DNA of 64,000 nucleotides, from positions 62,001-126,000 of the forward strand of contig VWZL01002218.1 in the NCBI GenBank assembly GCA_013396915.1, in the 5' to 3' direction. A program made the position numbers and the translations under genes. Source of the DNA: Stercorarius parasiticus (taxonomy: Eukaryota; Chordata; Aves; Charadriiformes; Stercorariidae). A model generated the notes under the pieces. That model saw only the letters and a program-made list of their open reading frames with translations. It had not been told where the DNA came from and did no database searches. This document shows positions 1 through 14,440 of the stretch, in pieces. Every line of letters starts with the position of its first letter. Position 1 is the stretch's first letter.

Positions 1-1716
1 TAATTGCTATTTTTACCAAACAGCTATGCAGAAAAAAGGAACCTTCAGTAAATAATCACTTTAATTTTAAAAAATTGACAGTAAAGAAGCCGAGTCATAA
101 GCATTTTCACTGCAAAATTAGAGAGGTAAATAGCAATATATTTTGTGAATAATTTCATACAATGGATTTTACTGAACTGGAGATAACCAGGGTTTCAGCA
201 TTAGTTTTTAACAACAAAGCTTCCTGATACTGCTGTGGTGTAATAACTCGGTGGTCAGTAAAACGAAGGGCAGGAGGAGGAAAAAGGAATGGAATGGGGG
301 ATAAGCAGTACTGGTCATATAGAACAAGGCATCTGATATTATTTACAACAGAGAACTGCATCCATTGCACAACACTACTATCTACATTTACATTTACCAT
401 TTCTAAATGGTTACAAACACAGTTATGAGAACCATCAGGGCAGATCTGTCACCTGCATGAGGCTCCACTAACTTCAGTGGGAAACTATCCATACAGCATT
501 TTCCACCAGACAGAGACCGGAGTAATTATTCCATTAGCAGAGAGCAAGTTTTGATAAAGAACTGCATATAGTCACATATAAACCTTTTCGACATTAAAAT
601 AAATCAATCCCTGCTACTACCAGTTGATATAAATAACACAGAGACATCATCATGAAAAAGAGTAGTAAAATAACAGAAGTAGAAGCTGTGATTCCTGGAA
701 CATGGGCTGAAACCACCAAAAATGCATTTACAATACTAGACAATATTAGAACATTCTTTTTAATTGTTTAAATAACAAGACAAAATATTTACCATGATTT
801 CTGAGGTATTTTTATCTAAAGTTTAATTCCTTAATTTCTTAATATGCTTTGTTACCAATAAAAAACTCTATCTACAGCCTACATCTTTCCTTAATTCTTT
901 TCATGATTTCAGAGGCCACAGCAATAAGGGTCACAAGTTACTCAGCTTCCTAAAATACAACAAGAAATCTGAAGTTACTTCTTATTTTCAGAGAAAAAAA
1001 GTTCTTTCATGTTACGATTTTTTAGTGCTATGGAAGAGGAAAGGTTTAGTGTTCAATTAAGTCAGATTAAAGTGATTTTTCTAGGAAACTAGCAACTTCT
1101 GCATAAATTATTATGCCATTTAAATTATTGCCATTGTTCTTTAAAATAAAATGGACAAAAAAGTATGTATCAACAGTAGATCTTCCAACTCAGTTATCCC
1201 TGAAAGAGTATTGAAACAGGAATTTCTGAGGGTCGAACAGAAGGCGCTTGGGGAAAAATTACCTTTTCAATTTCAAATGACTGTAATATATTGTCCACAC
1301 ACTGAACAATAAAAAAAATCCTGTTTTCCAGTTAAGAACAACAACAAGAATTCCTCAGGAAACCTTTATTGTTCTTTATAATTTCTACTAGAAATGCTCA
1401 GCACATTTATCTGCTTTATATATTTAGTTTTATTACTTTGCTTCAAAATTCCTATTATGCTAGTGATGACTTCAAAGAATCCAACGACATAATCCACCCA
1501 GAGCAATGGCATTCATGTGGTCAGAGAATTCTTCCTTGTTGACTTCTCTTTTTCATCCAACACAAAGTAGGCCGTACTGCTGGGCAATGTTCACCCTGGG
1601 AGACTCAAGGATAGCAAACCTTGAGAAGAGATGGTATTGACGTTATTTATCATTAATAAATAAAAGTAAAACTAAGAGGGGTCCATGAAGTAAAAACACT
1701 TATGGAATCCTAATCT

Positions 1717-2190
1717 GTTGGAGCAGGTCCAGAGGAGCGCCACTAAAACTCTCAGAGAGGTGGAACACCTCTCCTATGAGGACAAGCTAAGAGAGTTGGG
1801 GTCGTTCAGCCTGGAGAACAGAAGGCTCCGGGGAGACCTTACTGCAGTCTTTCAATATATAAAGAGGGCTTAGAAGAAAAACAGAGACTTTTTACTAAGG
1901 CCTGCAGTGAACAAGACAAGGGGCAACACTTTTGAACTGAAAGAAGGTAAGGTTAGATTGGATATAAGAAAGACATTTTTTATAATGAGGGTGGTGAGAC
2001 ACTGGAACAGGTTGCCCAGAGAAGCTGTGGATGCACCATCCCTGGAAGTGTTCAAGGTCAGGCGGGATGGGGCTTTCAGCAACCTGATCTAGTGAAAGAT
2101 GTCTCTGCCCATGGCAGGGGGCTTGGACTAGGTGATCTTCAAAGGTTCCTTCTAATCCAAACCACTCTATGGTTCCATGATTCTGTGATA
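1717..2190 (+). mobile_element. CR1 LINE 3' fragment
   Basis: The fragment starts in the part of CR1 ORF2 that encodes the end of the reverse-transcriptase protein, with text like 'gagttggggtcgttcagcct'. It continues through the 3' UTR with 'gcccatggcagggggcttgg' and ends in the diagnostic tail 'ggttccatgattctgtga'. It is 5'-truncated, as most CR1 copies are, and its coding part is broken by stops. Several CpG and single-base differences from younger copies in the window suggest a moderately old insertion. It sits in STX17 intron 2, antisense to that gene. Confidence 0.9.
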
Positions 2191-5100
2191 TTTAATCATA
2201 GCTATAGCCAAATAGTTTGTATTCCACATAAGAAATACAAAGCATAAGGTTACTCTTAGACAATCAATCTCTTTTCCTCTTTGTCCCATTCTCTTTTGAG
2301 AGCACTCTTTAGAAAGAAACCTTCATGCTTACGCTTTGGACCCCTTCCATTTCTCCTTGAAAGTATCCAGTGGACATGGAGAGAACTCAAAGCTTTTCAT
2401 AATATCCTCAGCATTAATTTTGTAGTAGGTAGTGCTCACCAACATTTCTATAAGCTCTACAATACATGTCTTACACAAATCTATACACACTGATGAAAAC
2501 TGCAGTAAGACTCAGATACCTTAATTCCTCATTTTGTGTCACCTTTATGGGACACAACATAAGGTCCTCAGCCAAATGTAAAAAGTGTTTTGCACAACAC
2601 CCTTTAACTTTGGCACAGACACAACACATGAAATCAAAACTGAGAGCAACAGAGAAGAGGATGCCATGTCTTACAGCACTTCGTTTTTTAAAAATTGTTG
2701 CCTACCACCAATAAAGTTTAGGGCAGCATGCCAAAATCTCCACCTTCCTTTAGTACCATAACAATTGCTTTCATCTAACAGAGGCTAACAGAAAATAACA
2801 ACTCTTTTGGATAAACATGCATTGTATTCCCTGTTTTGGAGTGAAAGGCCATCCAATCCATGGAATGTGCTTTAGAAAACAAGAACTCTTTGGGGAAAAC
2901 ATGGCAAGAAAAAAAACCAAACCACAAGTACAGAGTACTGATTTCTTAAGATGTAATTTTTAAGTCTTCAGAAACTGTCATATGGAAAATTGGACTCTCA
3001 AATAGTTGAGAAGCAATGACGATGGATTTATGGTAGCCACTTCCTCTGAAAAGGTGTACTCAAGGTCAAATTTCATTATATATTGATTTTATAGTTTCTT
3101 CAAACAGTGATTTAGTAGATTAATTGTTTGGACTATCTCTGGAACCTAAGGTTTAAATCAATATTCATGAAATGAGGTTAGAGATATTGGCTTCATCATA
3201 AGTAAATAATGTTGCTGCTCTAAGCAATTTGACATAATTAGTGATTTTTGCTTAAAAGTAGCCTGTAAAATAAACAGGACCAGATTCTACAAAATTATCC
3301 TTTTACCTCTAGGGATGTTTGGTTTACATGGCTGAAAGTTAATTTTACAAAAAGTATTTTAGAGAAAACCATTTAAGCTGCTGATGCTGACAGCTCATAA
3401 AAGTACTGTAACACATTCATTGTGGCTAAAATGCATTTAAAAGGTATAAAATGCAAACTATCATAGAAGCATTTCAACCAAACTATTGCTAGTGTTCTGA
3501 TAATCTAAAACTAGTGACAGATTTCAAATTCTGATTTGCCATATTTTTATTCTCACCTTCTCATAAATCTATCAATAGAGTAAACTTTGGAATATTTACA
3601 GTTCTTACAACCAGAAAAGTATTAAAAAAAGAAAAAAAAGAAAAAAGAGAGAAACTTGCAAATTTTAAGAACATTATACTGAGAGTGTGGATCTTTTAAA
3701 GAATCTGGCATTTAGGGACTATTTTTATACTCAGATTTATTACTTCTCATAAACGTTTCTGTCATACTTTTTTGTCAATACACAGAAGTTCTGAAGTCTT
3801 CAGTACTGCTGAATACCTTCTGGCATAATTACCCATTGTTTATTTAAAGGTTTTATCCATAGTTACTTGTTTCTAATAATTCTATTAATTACTAAATCAA
3901 ATATCAAATCTGGCAGGATTTATACTGTCTGGGGACGCAGAAGTTTTTAACAGTATTCTGAAATCAGAAAGACAAATCTATACTAAACATTGCTACCACT
4001 TCTTGCTTTCATAAAAGTGTTGTTCTAGAGGAAGCGCAGTTAACACTTTAAGAACTATGTTTACAATTATTTAAGGATTTTTCTGATACGCAAATTTTAT
4101 TATGTTGACTGAACAGATCATTCACACTGATACCATCAACAACCTGAAAATCCCATGAAATGTCCAAACTAGATACTTTTAGATTGCATCAGATTTTTGC
4201 ATTCAAAACATAAAAATCAACTACTCAATAAAGCATCTCGGTATTTCAATGTGGTCACTGAATGCCATTACAGAAACACTGCAGTCTGTATTGCCTATAA
4301 TTAAACTCTGGCTAAGCATGAGATTCTCTGACAATGCTTTGAACAGAGTGTTAGATCAGAACTAACCCAAAGATTCATTTTATCCCAAGTGCCAATATTT
4401 TCTGCATTTTCTTCTAGACATAGAAAACTATTCTTGCAATGATCTCCCCTTCTGTTTGCAAAACAGGAATGGTTGATGCAAATGGGTTGCTGGGCCAATG
4501 AAGACTTCAGTTGACCAACATATGACTGAATTAAGTGGAATGTTATTTCATCTCTTCCCTGACACCATGGTAACACTATCTGGCTAGACAGAGCATAATT
4601 ATTCTTTGTCTAAATACGCCTAAGATTTTCAGCAGGGTAAAACAGTAACTGCCTCTCCTCACTGACCAGGTTCTGCAAAATGCAGCAATTCCCAAGATCA
4701 TCTCTCACACTGGTAAGTACTACACAGTAAGTAATAATGGATCATGTTTCTGTTTCTCATTGCAGCACCCAATGCCTTTTGAAGCTTCTCGATAGGGTTT
4801 TTATATATCCTAAACGAAGGGGGTTTTACATGCATGGACAAGACTTAGCAAAGAATCTATGTAGCTGTGCAAAGTAATACTCTTAAAAAAAAATTAAAAA
4901 ATCAAGCAGCGTAACAGTTATGCCCATCTCCTCCATCTTCTCTCCCTAATGACTACCTTACACACATCTAAAGCATATCTTTACCTTCAAAGTGCAACAA
5001 AACCATTTGCATAACACTAATGTGCCCTGCTAACCACTTCCCATTCTGTACTGGCAGGTCAGCCCCCCTCTCCCATCAGCAGACAACCTTTTTCCAGTGA

Positions 5101-6798
5101 CCACCCGTTTGCTCCTCTCAGGCAAGGCTGTAGCTTTTATGCCACCCTTTTGCAGGTATTAACTGCATCCCTTCATTCCTGGATGCCTTCCTCAAGAGTC
5201 TGAAGGATAGTACACCTCACTGCTCCACACTCATTGATGCTGTTCGTGTTAACTGGAGTGCTGCCCTGAAGACATATTTTTTAACATAATTTTAACGTAA
5301 GACAACTGTGGACCAAAAACTACCTCTCTGCAACCAAGAAATCCCTCTTGCTTCCTGAAGAAAGAGGCAAGAAATGCCTGTTGCTTTGTGGAATAGTTGT
5401 GCAACTTCTGGCTGGAGAAAGAAGGGAATTACCTAGCTACCAAGACTGTCTCTATTGGAATGAAACAGCTTGCATGGAAAAGCTATTATTACAATGCTCT
5501 CTAGACACCTCTGAATCCTGTCCTATTTCGTGTTATTCTTCACTAGTTGCCCTCAGCTAGCTCTATGACCACTCCTAGATACGGGCCATGCACACCGAGA
5601 GATGTTAAGCACTGATCCCTGGAGGCTGTACACCTCTCCAGGGCAATTAACAGTCAAGGCTCCTTGCTCCCCCATCATCTCACCCAAGAGCAAGCTAATA
5701 CTGACTCTTCTGTACTCTGGCTACAATGCAAGGTAACTCAATTAACCGTTCTTTATGGGAGAAGCTGGAGAAGACACAGCTGCTCCTGGCCACTACAGTA
5801 TGGGGCTGCTGCAAACTGGACGATTCCAAGGCAAAAAAAAAATGTGGAATCAGCTGGCATCTAGGTGATGTAATGAATTATACAAATATGGAATAACAAA
5901 GAGTAAACAACATGCTGTGACTGAAAAAATAGCTCATCACATTCAGAAGTTATTGCTTCAGACAAATATTATACTAATACACTTTTCAGTTTGTGAATAT
6001 TGTGGTTCATATCCTTATTGTGTCCTTATTACACCCTTAACAGGAAAGAGTCAAACCATTATCTCTCATCATTAGTTCCAGCAGCCCCAGGCCTTGCTCT
6101 ATCCCAGTTTTTCTCTCATCACATGGTCAGCCACCATTTCTGCCCTTTCACCTTCCACATGAGGGACTTCTTCACAAGCTCCCCCCACTCAATTCTTTAT
6201 CCTTTATTTACATGAGCCAGGAAGAGTTTCCTCTTACACACAAGTAAGGGAAAGTAAGCGGATGAGACTGCGGGAACACAAGAAAAATCATCTCCCTGTT
6301 CTCATTCTCAGATTCAGGACCAATCAAATTAGCGACTCCAAGAATAAGCTCTGGTAATTTCGAGGCACAGGAGTGTGCCCAGTGTTGGGTAAATCTTTAG
6401 GAATCTTCAGCTGGTGGAGTTTAGCCAGTATCTACTGAGTACCTGCAAACCACTTCTTTTTCAGCATCGTACCTCTTGGCTAAAATAAGGCAGATTTTTA
6501 GAAGCACAACAAAATGTCCGAACAAAGACCACTGCACAAAAAAATCTCAAGTTACTGTTCTAACACATGTCACTGCTTTGAAAAGAAATTATTATCACTA
6601 AGCTATCAATCACTATCGCTTAAACAAAACATTTCCTACTAAAATAAATTACTATCACTTGAACGACACATTATTTCCTGACTATGCTCTCAGAAACGAA
6701 TACATGGATTTACTTTCCCTCCTCCCCCATCCCCAAACTACTCAAGGCACAAACCTGACAATTTCACCTGGAAAATTTCATCCAAAAGGTTACTCACT

Positions 6799-6832
6799 TG
6801 GTAAAGTTACAGTAAAGTTATAGTAAAGTTGT
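6799..6832. repeat. 11-bp minisatellite, three units
   Basis: Three adjacent near-identical units read 'agtaaagttac', 'agtaaagttat' and 'agtaaagttgt'. It lies in an STX17 intron and has no visible coding role. Confidence 0.7.
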
Positions 6833-8101
6833 GAACAAGTGACAGCAGCAAAATACAAAACAGTTTCAACAATAACATGATACACACCCTTCAGACCGTA
6901 CCTTTCAGGAAATCAAAATCACATTCACATATTTTCTTTCCGTTTATTCATTCCTTCCCAAGGTGTTACAAAAATATAAATAGTTGTCTTACACCACCCA
7001 GATTTACATATACACTTGATTTTATATATTGTGAACAAGCCTGGTGAAATTAATACGATGCATGAGTTTTCAGAAACATGTACAGAATTTCACAGAACCA
7101 CGGACACCCCCCGTCACTGATTTTTCTGTAGGTCTCTCAGTGGTCATTTCATAAATTCCATCGCAGTGTTGGTACTATGACTATAAGCACGTTTCCTGAG
7201 TCATTTACTCCCTTCCTTTTTTTAATGGTGTCATCTGTTTTAGTAAATCCCTTACCACCGTCCTCAACAAACCAATTTTTCCATTTCCACAACCTATAGC
7301 TACAATAATAACCAGAGACCGAGAATGTTTCAAGTCTGAAATCTGGTCATCTATGCTGTTAAAATTTTTAGAACTGTCCCTGGCATGGTTTTGGCCATGC
7401 CAAAGAGCGCTCTCGCATAAAGAATTCCTGAGAACAGTTAAGGAATTATAAACACAGAACAGAGGCTATTCCCAACTAGCAGTGCAGATGCAGCCATCCT
7501 GTTTCGCAGACTATGAGGGTTTAACAATACGGACATAGGCCATTTCATGACAGACAACTGTCCTGGGCATGTCTATTTTACCAGTACAGGCACTGCCTGA
7601 GTGTAGGGAAGAATTTAACTTTACTCTAATATTTCCTGGAAACATACTCAGTTACACTGTCAAGTGTAAGCTAACATCAACAAGTAGTACATAAACATGC
7701 TGCAATTTTGATGCAATTCTTTTTCTATTTACTTAAATAATTCAATCTCTCTATTTCTCTCACCTCAGTTTAAAAATATATATAGAAAAAGATAGGTATA
7801 AACAGTAAGTTATTCAGAATAGTTGGCAGCGAACCGCTGTGACTTAAAAATAAAGTAAGACTATCAGGCTACTTTCCTTACAGCAACTTTTTAACACAAA
7901 ACAATGGTGCTGACTGACTAGTTCCCATTAGTAAAGGTCTTTGTACACACTGAATGACCACACAATACAGAAGTTTCATTTTTAGCCAAATTTTAATTAA
8001 AACATTTAATAATCAACTTTCCATTGAAATCTCTACATATCTTCCAGCATGACTGCTTCTATACTGCAAAAAAACTGTATTAGTAAAAAGTGAACACTAA
8101 C

Positions 8102-8283
8102 CTTCTCAATATTTATTTGGTGTTTTCTTAACCTCTCCAAATCTGTTGGAACTGCCACTTTAACGAATTTCTGAATGGCAGGTTCAATTCGACGGAGCTT
8201 GACTTTTTCATCATCTTCAGACATCCTAAAAGCAGCTTTCAAGTCAATACTTGCCCAGTGTACCTTCACCGAAGTAGAAACCC
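8102..8283 (-). CDS. STX17: Syntaxin 17, exon 2 with start codon (N-terminal 41 residues)
   Basis: Syntaxin 17 is the tail-anchored Qa-SNARE that moves to completed autophagosomes and drives their fusion with lysosomes, with SNAP29 and VAMP8; it also acts at ER-mitochondria contacts. On the minus strand, acceptor 'ggttttcag' precedes the exon at 8283 and donor 'gttagt' follows 8102. The first 59 bases are 5' UTR. ATG is at 8224-8222, followed by 41 in-frame codons beginning MSEDDEKVKLRRIEPAIQKF and ending in INIEK at the splice site. From memory, mammalian syntaxin 17 starts MSEDEEKVKLRRLEPAIQKF, with the same RLRKHQINIEK end, so identity is clear. The exon encodes the start of the N-terminal helical domain. 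The SNARE motif and the two glycine-zipper membrane segments are encoded outside the window. No in-frame stop or frameshift is seen. Confidence 0.96.
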
Positions 8284-9299
8284 CTGAAAACCAAAGAATT
8301 ACAGGCTTGTAAAAATGCAGCAAGTTAGAATCACGTTTTAAAAGAAAGTAAATTAAGGTAAATCAGTCTTTCCAATAATCGCATCTATTCCGAAACCCCA
8401 TTTGAGCAGTATTAACTACTTAAAATCTGGACACTCTCTTTGCATTTAAATGTATTATTTCCATTTATTTGCAGGCCCTGGGGATCATTTTTCATAGATA
8501 AAACTTACCACTAATAAAAAAAATAGCTAAATAATTAAGGCAGATGCAAACATGCTTTGCAGCACAATGATAGATGGAAGGCTTTGAAAAAAACTTCCAA
8601 TTAGATGCTTTGCTTGATCAGAGTTCAAGTTTTGCTGATTTACATTCTGAATCATCTTAAAAATTGTAAAACATGTCCTGAAAAGACACCAAAAAAAATT
8701 AAATTAGTAAATCCATTTCCTAGAAAGATTAAGAGCTCCTGAATGAAGATCTGCACTCCAAATTGCATTTGTTCCCTACTGAAAATAACGAAGGCATCAC
8801 CTAACAAGGGGTTTAAAAAAGTTACTGAAATATTTGCAGGACCAGCAGGTACATAAGCAGCCTGAATTCTGTTCCCTGCCCATGCATAAAACCTAACTTT
8901 GAAGTTCCCTACTCTAAATGAAAGATATGTAGAATTGTATAGAATAGCGTTTATCTACAGAGCATATGAGTAATGTAAAGGACCTCCATTATGCTGAATG
9001 CACACAAGGGGCAAGAAAAAATTATGGTTAGATAATTTTGTAGTTTTAATACTGTACAAACAGAGGTTATTTAAATTAGATCTTATTTCTGTGTACTCCT
9101 TTTTTAACAATACCAAGAAGCTGAAGTTGAATTGCAGACACGTATGAGAAAGTTTTGTTGCAAGTGTCAGTAAAAAGACACATTCTGACTTGGTTATAGG
9201 AAAGAACCTGCACTACAACAGCAACTGCATCAGAAGGCTTTACCTGATTTTCCTCTTCCAGTAACCAAACTAATTTAAAATAATTAAACCAGCATAATC

Positions 9300-9366
9300 C
9301 TCCTGGTACAGCTGAGGCACAGCAGAATGTAACAGGTTAAAGAATTTTCCTGTTTTTCACACAGCC
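9300..9366 (+). repeat. Possible MIR (core-SINE) relic
   Basis: The text 'agctgaggcacagcagaatg' followed by 'aacaggttaaagaatttt' and 'cacacagccaag' follows the order of the well-known MIR stretch 'gaggcacagagaggttaag ... cacacagc'. Divergence is high, as expected for a SINE family older than the bird-mammal split. The match is from memory of the consensus and is partial. Confidence 0.4.
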
Positions 9367-11210
9367 AAGCATATCATTAACAGTGAAACTAGACATTATT
9401 TTTCTCACATCTAACTACGGTGTGAAAGTGCGGAGGGAGAGTGTTAAGGGTTTTCTGAGACCTGTGATCCCTGCAGGCAGAGAGAACGTGAAGGCAGACG
9501 CCAGTTGATGGCACTAGGTCTTCGACTGAACCACTCAAAGTTCACTCACAGCCCTCACTTGTAGGCTGCAGGGAAAATATGCACAAATCTCCCTCACCTT
9601 CAAAGGAGTCAAGTGGTACGCATCTTCCACCAGGCCAGTGAGAAAGCCGAAAGCGCGCCTGGCAAAGGGAAGCTGGGTTTCTAGAGGAAAACAGTCCCAG
9701 ATTACCCATCTTTTACAACACAGCTGCAAACAAAACAATGTTGTGTTTTTCTGAAGAGCAGAATGCTAACAGAAGACTCTCCTCCTTTATCTGCCCCACC
9801 CAACAAAGAAACTGAAAACTGCGGAAAACTGAGTATTTACTGAGAGTAGACCACGTTAGGGAAAGTCAATCTTTAAGGTTTCATTGATACGCGTTTTCCT
9901 TTTTCAAAACCTCAGAAGGAAATTATTTCACCAACTGACTTTGCAGTCATTGCTAAATCATCCCCACTTCAAATTATAGAGACCTACTTATCAAGCAGTC
10001 TTACAAATCCCCTTCTAACCCAAGGCATTTCATATTAATAATTCGTTGTCCAAATCTTCAAATAAACAGGTAGTGGGTGGCCTCGCATTTTTCAGGATGT
10101 AAAAAGAACTTTAATCCTTTTGTGTTGATTTACTCTACCATTCTAAAAACAGTAGTTTAAATGCAAGATGATAACAAATACACTGGTTCTTCTATTATAA
10201 CTTGGTCACTACAGTCCCTAACACTTTTGAAAGCCATTCGTATTTCACAGTTGAACTCCATTTTGAGGCTAGAACAGATTTTTAGGGTTTTTTTTCCAAT
10301 GAGCGAAAGATGAAAAGCATCATACTACAAACTGCAGTACTTCCTCTTCAAAAACACATCTAATTTCCTGACAGCTTATACACTAATCCACAAGTTTATG
10401 AGCTAGAATTAATTAAAAATTGGTTCCTTAAAGATATTTAGTAGTCATGTCATGCTTTTCTTTAATACTGAATCATCCTGAAGAAGCCATGACACAAATT
10501 CTTCAAATTTATCACACAACGAGAACTCATGGAAACCCACAGCCCATTCTGTCATAGAACAAATACAGCAGACACTAAGCCAAACCCATCATAATTTTGT
10601 CTTTAACCTTCCATGACATCTAGGGATTGATAAGAGTCAATACTGACAGTTTAGATGACTTATAAACTGCACCACTGTGAACGCAGAGTTAATGGAACCA
10701 GAGGCCTTGAGTAGGTGATCTGAATAAGCAACAGTTTTAAATTCAAAGATTTGGCTGCATACAAGGCTCTGGATAGTCATTTTCTTCTCCTTAAACATTC
10801 CCAGACAGCAGACTAGCTTTCACAACAGTGTCTACGCATCTCTTTAAGACACTGCTGCCTAAAACTCACTGCACAGTAAGTGTGAGAAACTAAGAAAAGA
10901 AATACAAAAACTCCTTATATTCTCATCAGACCTCCTGCTTAAGTTCTCTCGAACAGTATAGCAGCTTTTCTAACAAAAATTCTAAGCCATAAATTGCCAA
11001 TAAGAAAATACGCAAGGTCTTACTTTTTTTAATGTTCATATAATATGGTAGATAAAATTATCATTACAAGTTTTTGTGATGACTATATGTTTGTTCCAGA
11101 TGCAGTTTCAAGGAAATCTAAAGTTTCTTGCATACTTTATTGGGTTTGTATTTTCCCAAGCATAACTTTAACAATTAATTTCCAAAGCTACAATGCCTTT
11201 TTTTGGAGTA

Positions 11211-11945
11211 ATCACAGAATAACAGGGCAGTTTAGGTTGGGAGGGATTTTCATAGGCCATCCAGCACAAGTTGAGTTAGACGTGGTTGCACAGGCCATTG
11301 TCCAGTCAAGTTCTAACACCTTGACAGACAGATGCTTCACACACTCACTAGACTCCTCCTTCAGTGTTTGACCATTCTCCAGGTTAAAAACAAGCAAACA
11401 AAACCAAAACCAAAACCAACATGAACTTCCTTGTAGCGAAACAAGCTTGTGTCTACTGCCTCTGATCTCATTGTCACGTACCTCCAAGAGAAGCCTCGCT
11501 CCATACCTTCCCACCCACAACAGCAAGATCTCCCCCTTCCTTCTTCTCTCAAGGCTGAACAAATCCACCTGTTTCTGCTTGAGTATCATGTGCTCCAGCC
11601 CCTAACCACCTTGCTAGTCTCACAGGTGCCAAACAGAGGGAAAGAGTCACCCCCTCGGCCTGCTGTCCCTCAGCCGCATTTACTAATACAGCCCACAATG
11701 CGCGGTTGTCCTTTGCTGCAACAGCATGCTCAGACTCGTATTCAGCACGTGATCCACCACAACACCCACAGCCTGTTCTACTCATCAGGCTACTCCATCC
11801 CAAATGCAGGGCTTCCTTGTTGCCTTTGCTGGAATTTATGAGGTTCCTGTCAGCTCATTTCTCCATCCCGTCAAGACCCTTCTAAGTAGCAGCCCCCCCG
11901 TCCAGCCCATCAGCCACTCTTCCCAGGCAAGTTAAAAACACTGCT
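11211..11945 (-). mobile_element. Old CR1 LINE, ORF2 end plus 3' tail
   Basis: Read on the plus strand, it begins with the reverse complement of the CR1 3' tail ('atcacagaataacagggcag'). It then shows reverse complements of ORF2 landmarks in order: 'ctcaaggctgaacaaatcca', 'atcatgtgctccagcccct' and 'tatgaggttcctgtcagctc'. It ends near 'cagccactcttcccaggcaa', which corresponds to the reverse-transcriptase region of CR1. Open frames overlapping it (for example 11449-11841 plus and 11212-11589 minus) are by-products of the repeat. An A-rich insert of 'accaaa' units lies at about 11388-11424. Divergence suggests an old copy. Confidence 0.85.
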
Positions 11946-14440
11946 CTCAACTTCAGCTTTTTAAGAAGATGATTTTGCCTCTGTCCTCAGATCTGGTCAG
12001 CATGTACACGAACCTGCAGAAGTTCTGAGCCCTCTCTCAGAGGGTGCCACTCAGACACCACGCGGCTGTGTGACAGATCACCTTCCCTTTCTGACCACTC
12101 CTGTAGAGGACTGCCACTTGAACAGGGGCTTGAGCATCCTTCCTACAGGCATTTACCACGTTCCAAGCACAACAAAATCTTGACTTCTCTGAGACTGGAA
12201 TGCTCGGCTCTGATTCTCTAAAATAAATTGAAGTTTGAGCAAAAAAGCCCACGAGAATACCATATCATTAAATCAGTAATTAAAAAAGTTAGATAAAACC
12301 ATTTGTAATTAACCGTCCTTTATTATATTCACTGTGCAAGATATTTTGATAAACAAAGAAATTACAGAACCTCATCTTTTCAAATGCTGATGCTACAAGC
12401 CTGTAAGGGGTTATCTTCTAAGTAAAATACTTTCAATTTAACATTCAAAATTCAGGCACCAAAATTCAATTATATTTCAGTGACAGAAATAACACTTATC
12501 CAGAAGTGATCAAGACCTAGATGCAGAATAACTTTCAGTCAACTGTGTTAATAAAAAAGTAGATATATCCAAAGCGTACTGTAGCAGCATTATCAAAGTA
12601 CTAAATGGTGACAAAAATTATATATATCTCCCTTCTTAATATTTACATTTTCTGGAGACTGGCCCCAAACTGAAACTGTAATGTTGAAGTAAAATTAGCA
12701 TAAAAGCATACCATTAACTTGATATCTGCACTTAATATGAAAATCATCTATGATTCTCACTACTCAAGACAGGGAAAAATTCCTTATCCGGTTTGTTCAC
12801 CCCGTGTCCTTGAAACTATTTAAGTGTATCTTCCATGAAGGATTAGTCACATGCTCTTGTTTGTAAACAACAGAGCAAAAGAACCTGAGGATTTCCACTG
12901 GTTTGATCTTTGCTTTACCAAATAAATGGGTATGTAAAGCAAACAAAAGTTTTCAAAAACAGATCAATTCCTCTCTCAGCTTTTAAAGGTCCAACCAGCA
13001 TATGCTATCTTATTTCACTGTTTAAATCAAATGATTGTAAGAGGTAGAAGAATCTTAAGGCATCCAATTCCAAATGTTGAAAGTGTGAATGTTATTCTGA
13101 CACTAACACAAAATTTCCACTTATTTTGTGCTGGTGCATAGAAAGCACATAGTCATACAGTTGCAGTCAATCAGAAGTAAAATTCTTCCTATGTATGGTA
13201 ACATACTTGTAACTTGTATTATAAATTTCAGTAAATGCTATTAATACACCTCAAATGTAACACTCATGAACTTCTGTTAAACTGCCTAGTGTTCTCCATT
13301 CAACTACGGTAAGAAAAACGCACGATAAACCTGAAGAGTTCTGCTTGCCCAGGGAAACGCAATGTAACACTCCTATTTGACTTTAATTCACTTATAACAC
13401 TTTAGAAAACCACTGACACTAGAAGTACTTCCAGCATAGATGCCTTGTTTTTAAGGGTTGTAAGGCCAAAAAGCTTTTTCTTTTTCTCAACATAAATAAA
13501 ATAAATTAGAATGCAGATGCTAGAATACAGAGACTTACAACAGCTTTCTCACTAAGGTGACCTGAAACACTTCTTAAGAGTAGTACTAGCCACAAAATTA
13601 CAGTGACAAAGAGTATTGACTAATGCTCGCTGGCCTAAGGTTAGTGAGGAACACGCTCCTGTGCCAAGCTACAGCCAAACTGCACTTTGGGTCTGAATTA
13701 CATCTTTCTCCTTTGGCTGCAACAGGAACCAAAGGAAAATAGCTTTGTTAGGCTGAAATAAGGCGTTGTCACCAGCTCCAGCATGTCCACAAAGTGACAC
13801 GAAACTACTTAGTGGGATGAAGAGCTACGTGTGTGGGAATCTCCCAGGGAACAAGCAGAATGAGGAGCTATACATAACAGGTTGGGGTTCCTAGCAGATC
13901 CGTGCACTTGTGGATCCCCCGGCAAGACAAACCTGATCCAGACAAGGCCAAGGGCGCGTGACTGCATTCTGAGAAACCAGAGCAGGTGACAGGCATTTTG
14001 TACTGGTTTTACACGTTTAAGCCAGCTGCAGAAGGGCAGAAAATACCTCATGACTCACACGCCAACATTTTTTGACCAAAGCTGGACTGGTGAAGTGACT
14101 TTTTAGTGGCCCAACACCTGCAATAATACGTGGCCGCAGCACAGTTCAGCCTGCAATCAGAGCCCTAAATATGGATTTTTCTGGGTTACTGAACCATGCC
14201 CCTGGTCTCATCCCAGCAAGCCAGGGGTTCAGGGTGGCCGACCCTTCCTGTGGCTCACCCCTGACGGGCGAGGGGTACACGCAGAGTGCGGAAGCATAAG
14301 GAAAGAATAAAGAAAGGTTTTTACGTCCTGTATCAAGGCTACAAGTGGGCTGCACGACTTTCTTTTCCTGAATTATGTTTTTCAAAGCTTGAGGAATGCG
14401 GAACCAAACCTTTTGTTGCACTGTGCTTTTACTCTCCCCC

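Larger units (their letters stand above)
1..8101 (-). other. STX17: STX17 intron 2 (partial)
   Basis: This is AT-rich non-coding DNA downstream, on the minus strand, of the STX17 start-codon exon. I looked for the next expected coding exon of syntaxin 17 (the part after residue 41, continuing the N-terminal helical domain) on the minus strand and did not find it, so the remaining exons should lie before position 1. The stretch holds one CR1 fragment (1717-2190), an A-rich tract near 3625-3656 and a three-unit 11-bp repeat near 6800. Otherwise I see only unique sequence. Open frames here are short, lack splice context and resemble nothing I recognise. Confidence 0.75.
8284..14440 (-). other. 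STX17: STX17 intron 1, downstream part
   Basis: This stretch lies between the start-codon exon and the CpG-rich promoter block. It contains a possible MIR relic (about 9300-9366) and an old CR1 copy (11211-11945). The rest is AT-rich unique DNA with no exon that I can support. The end just before the N gap (14150-14430) is moderately GC-rich and unrecognised. Confidence 0.65.

Noticed and set aside
1..8101. Further STX17 exons
   Set aside because: No minus-strand stretch matches the next part of the protein; they are presumably before position 1.
11449..11841. Plus-strand frame of 130 residues
   Set aside because: It lies within the reverse complement of an old CR1 element.
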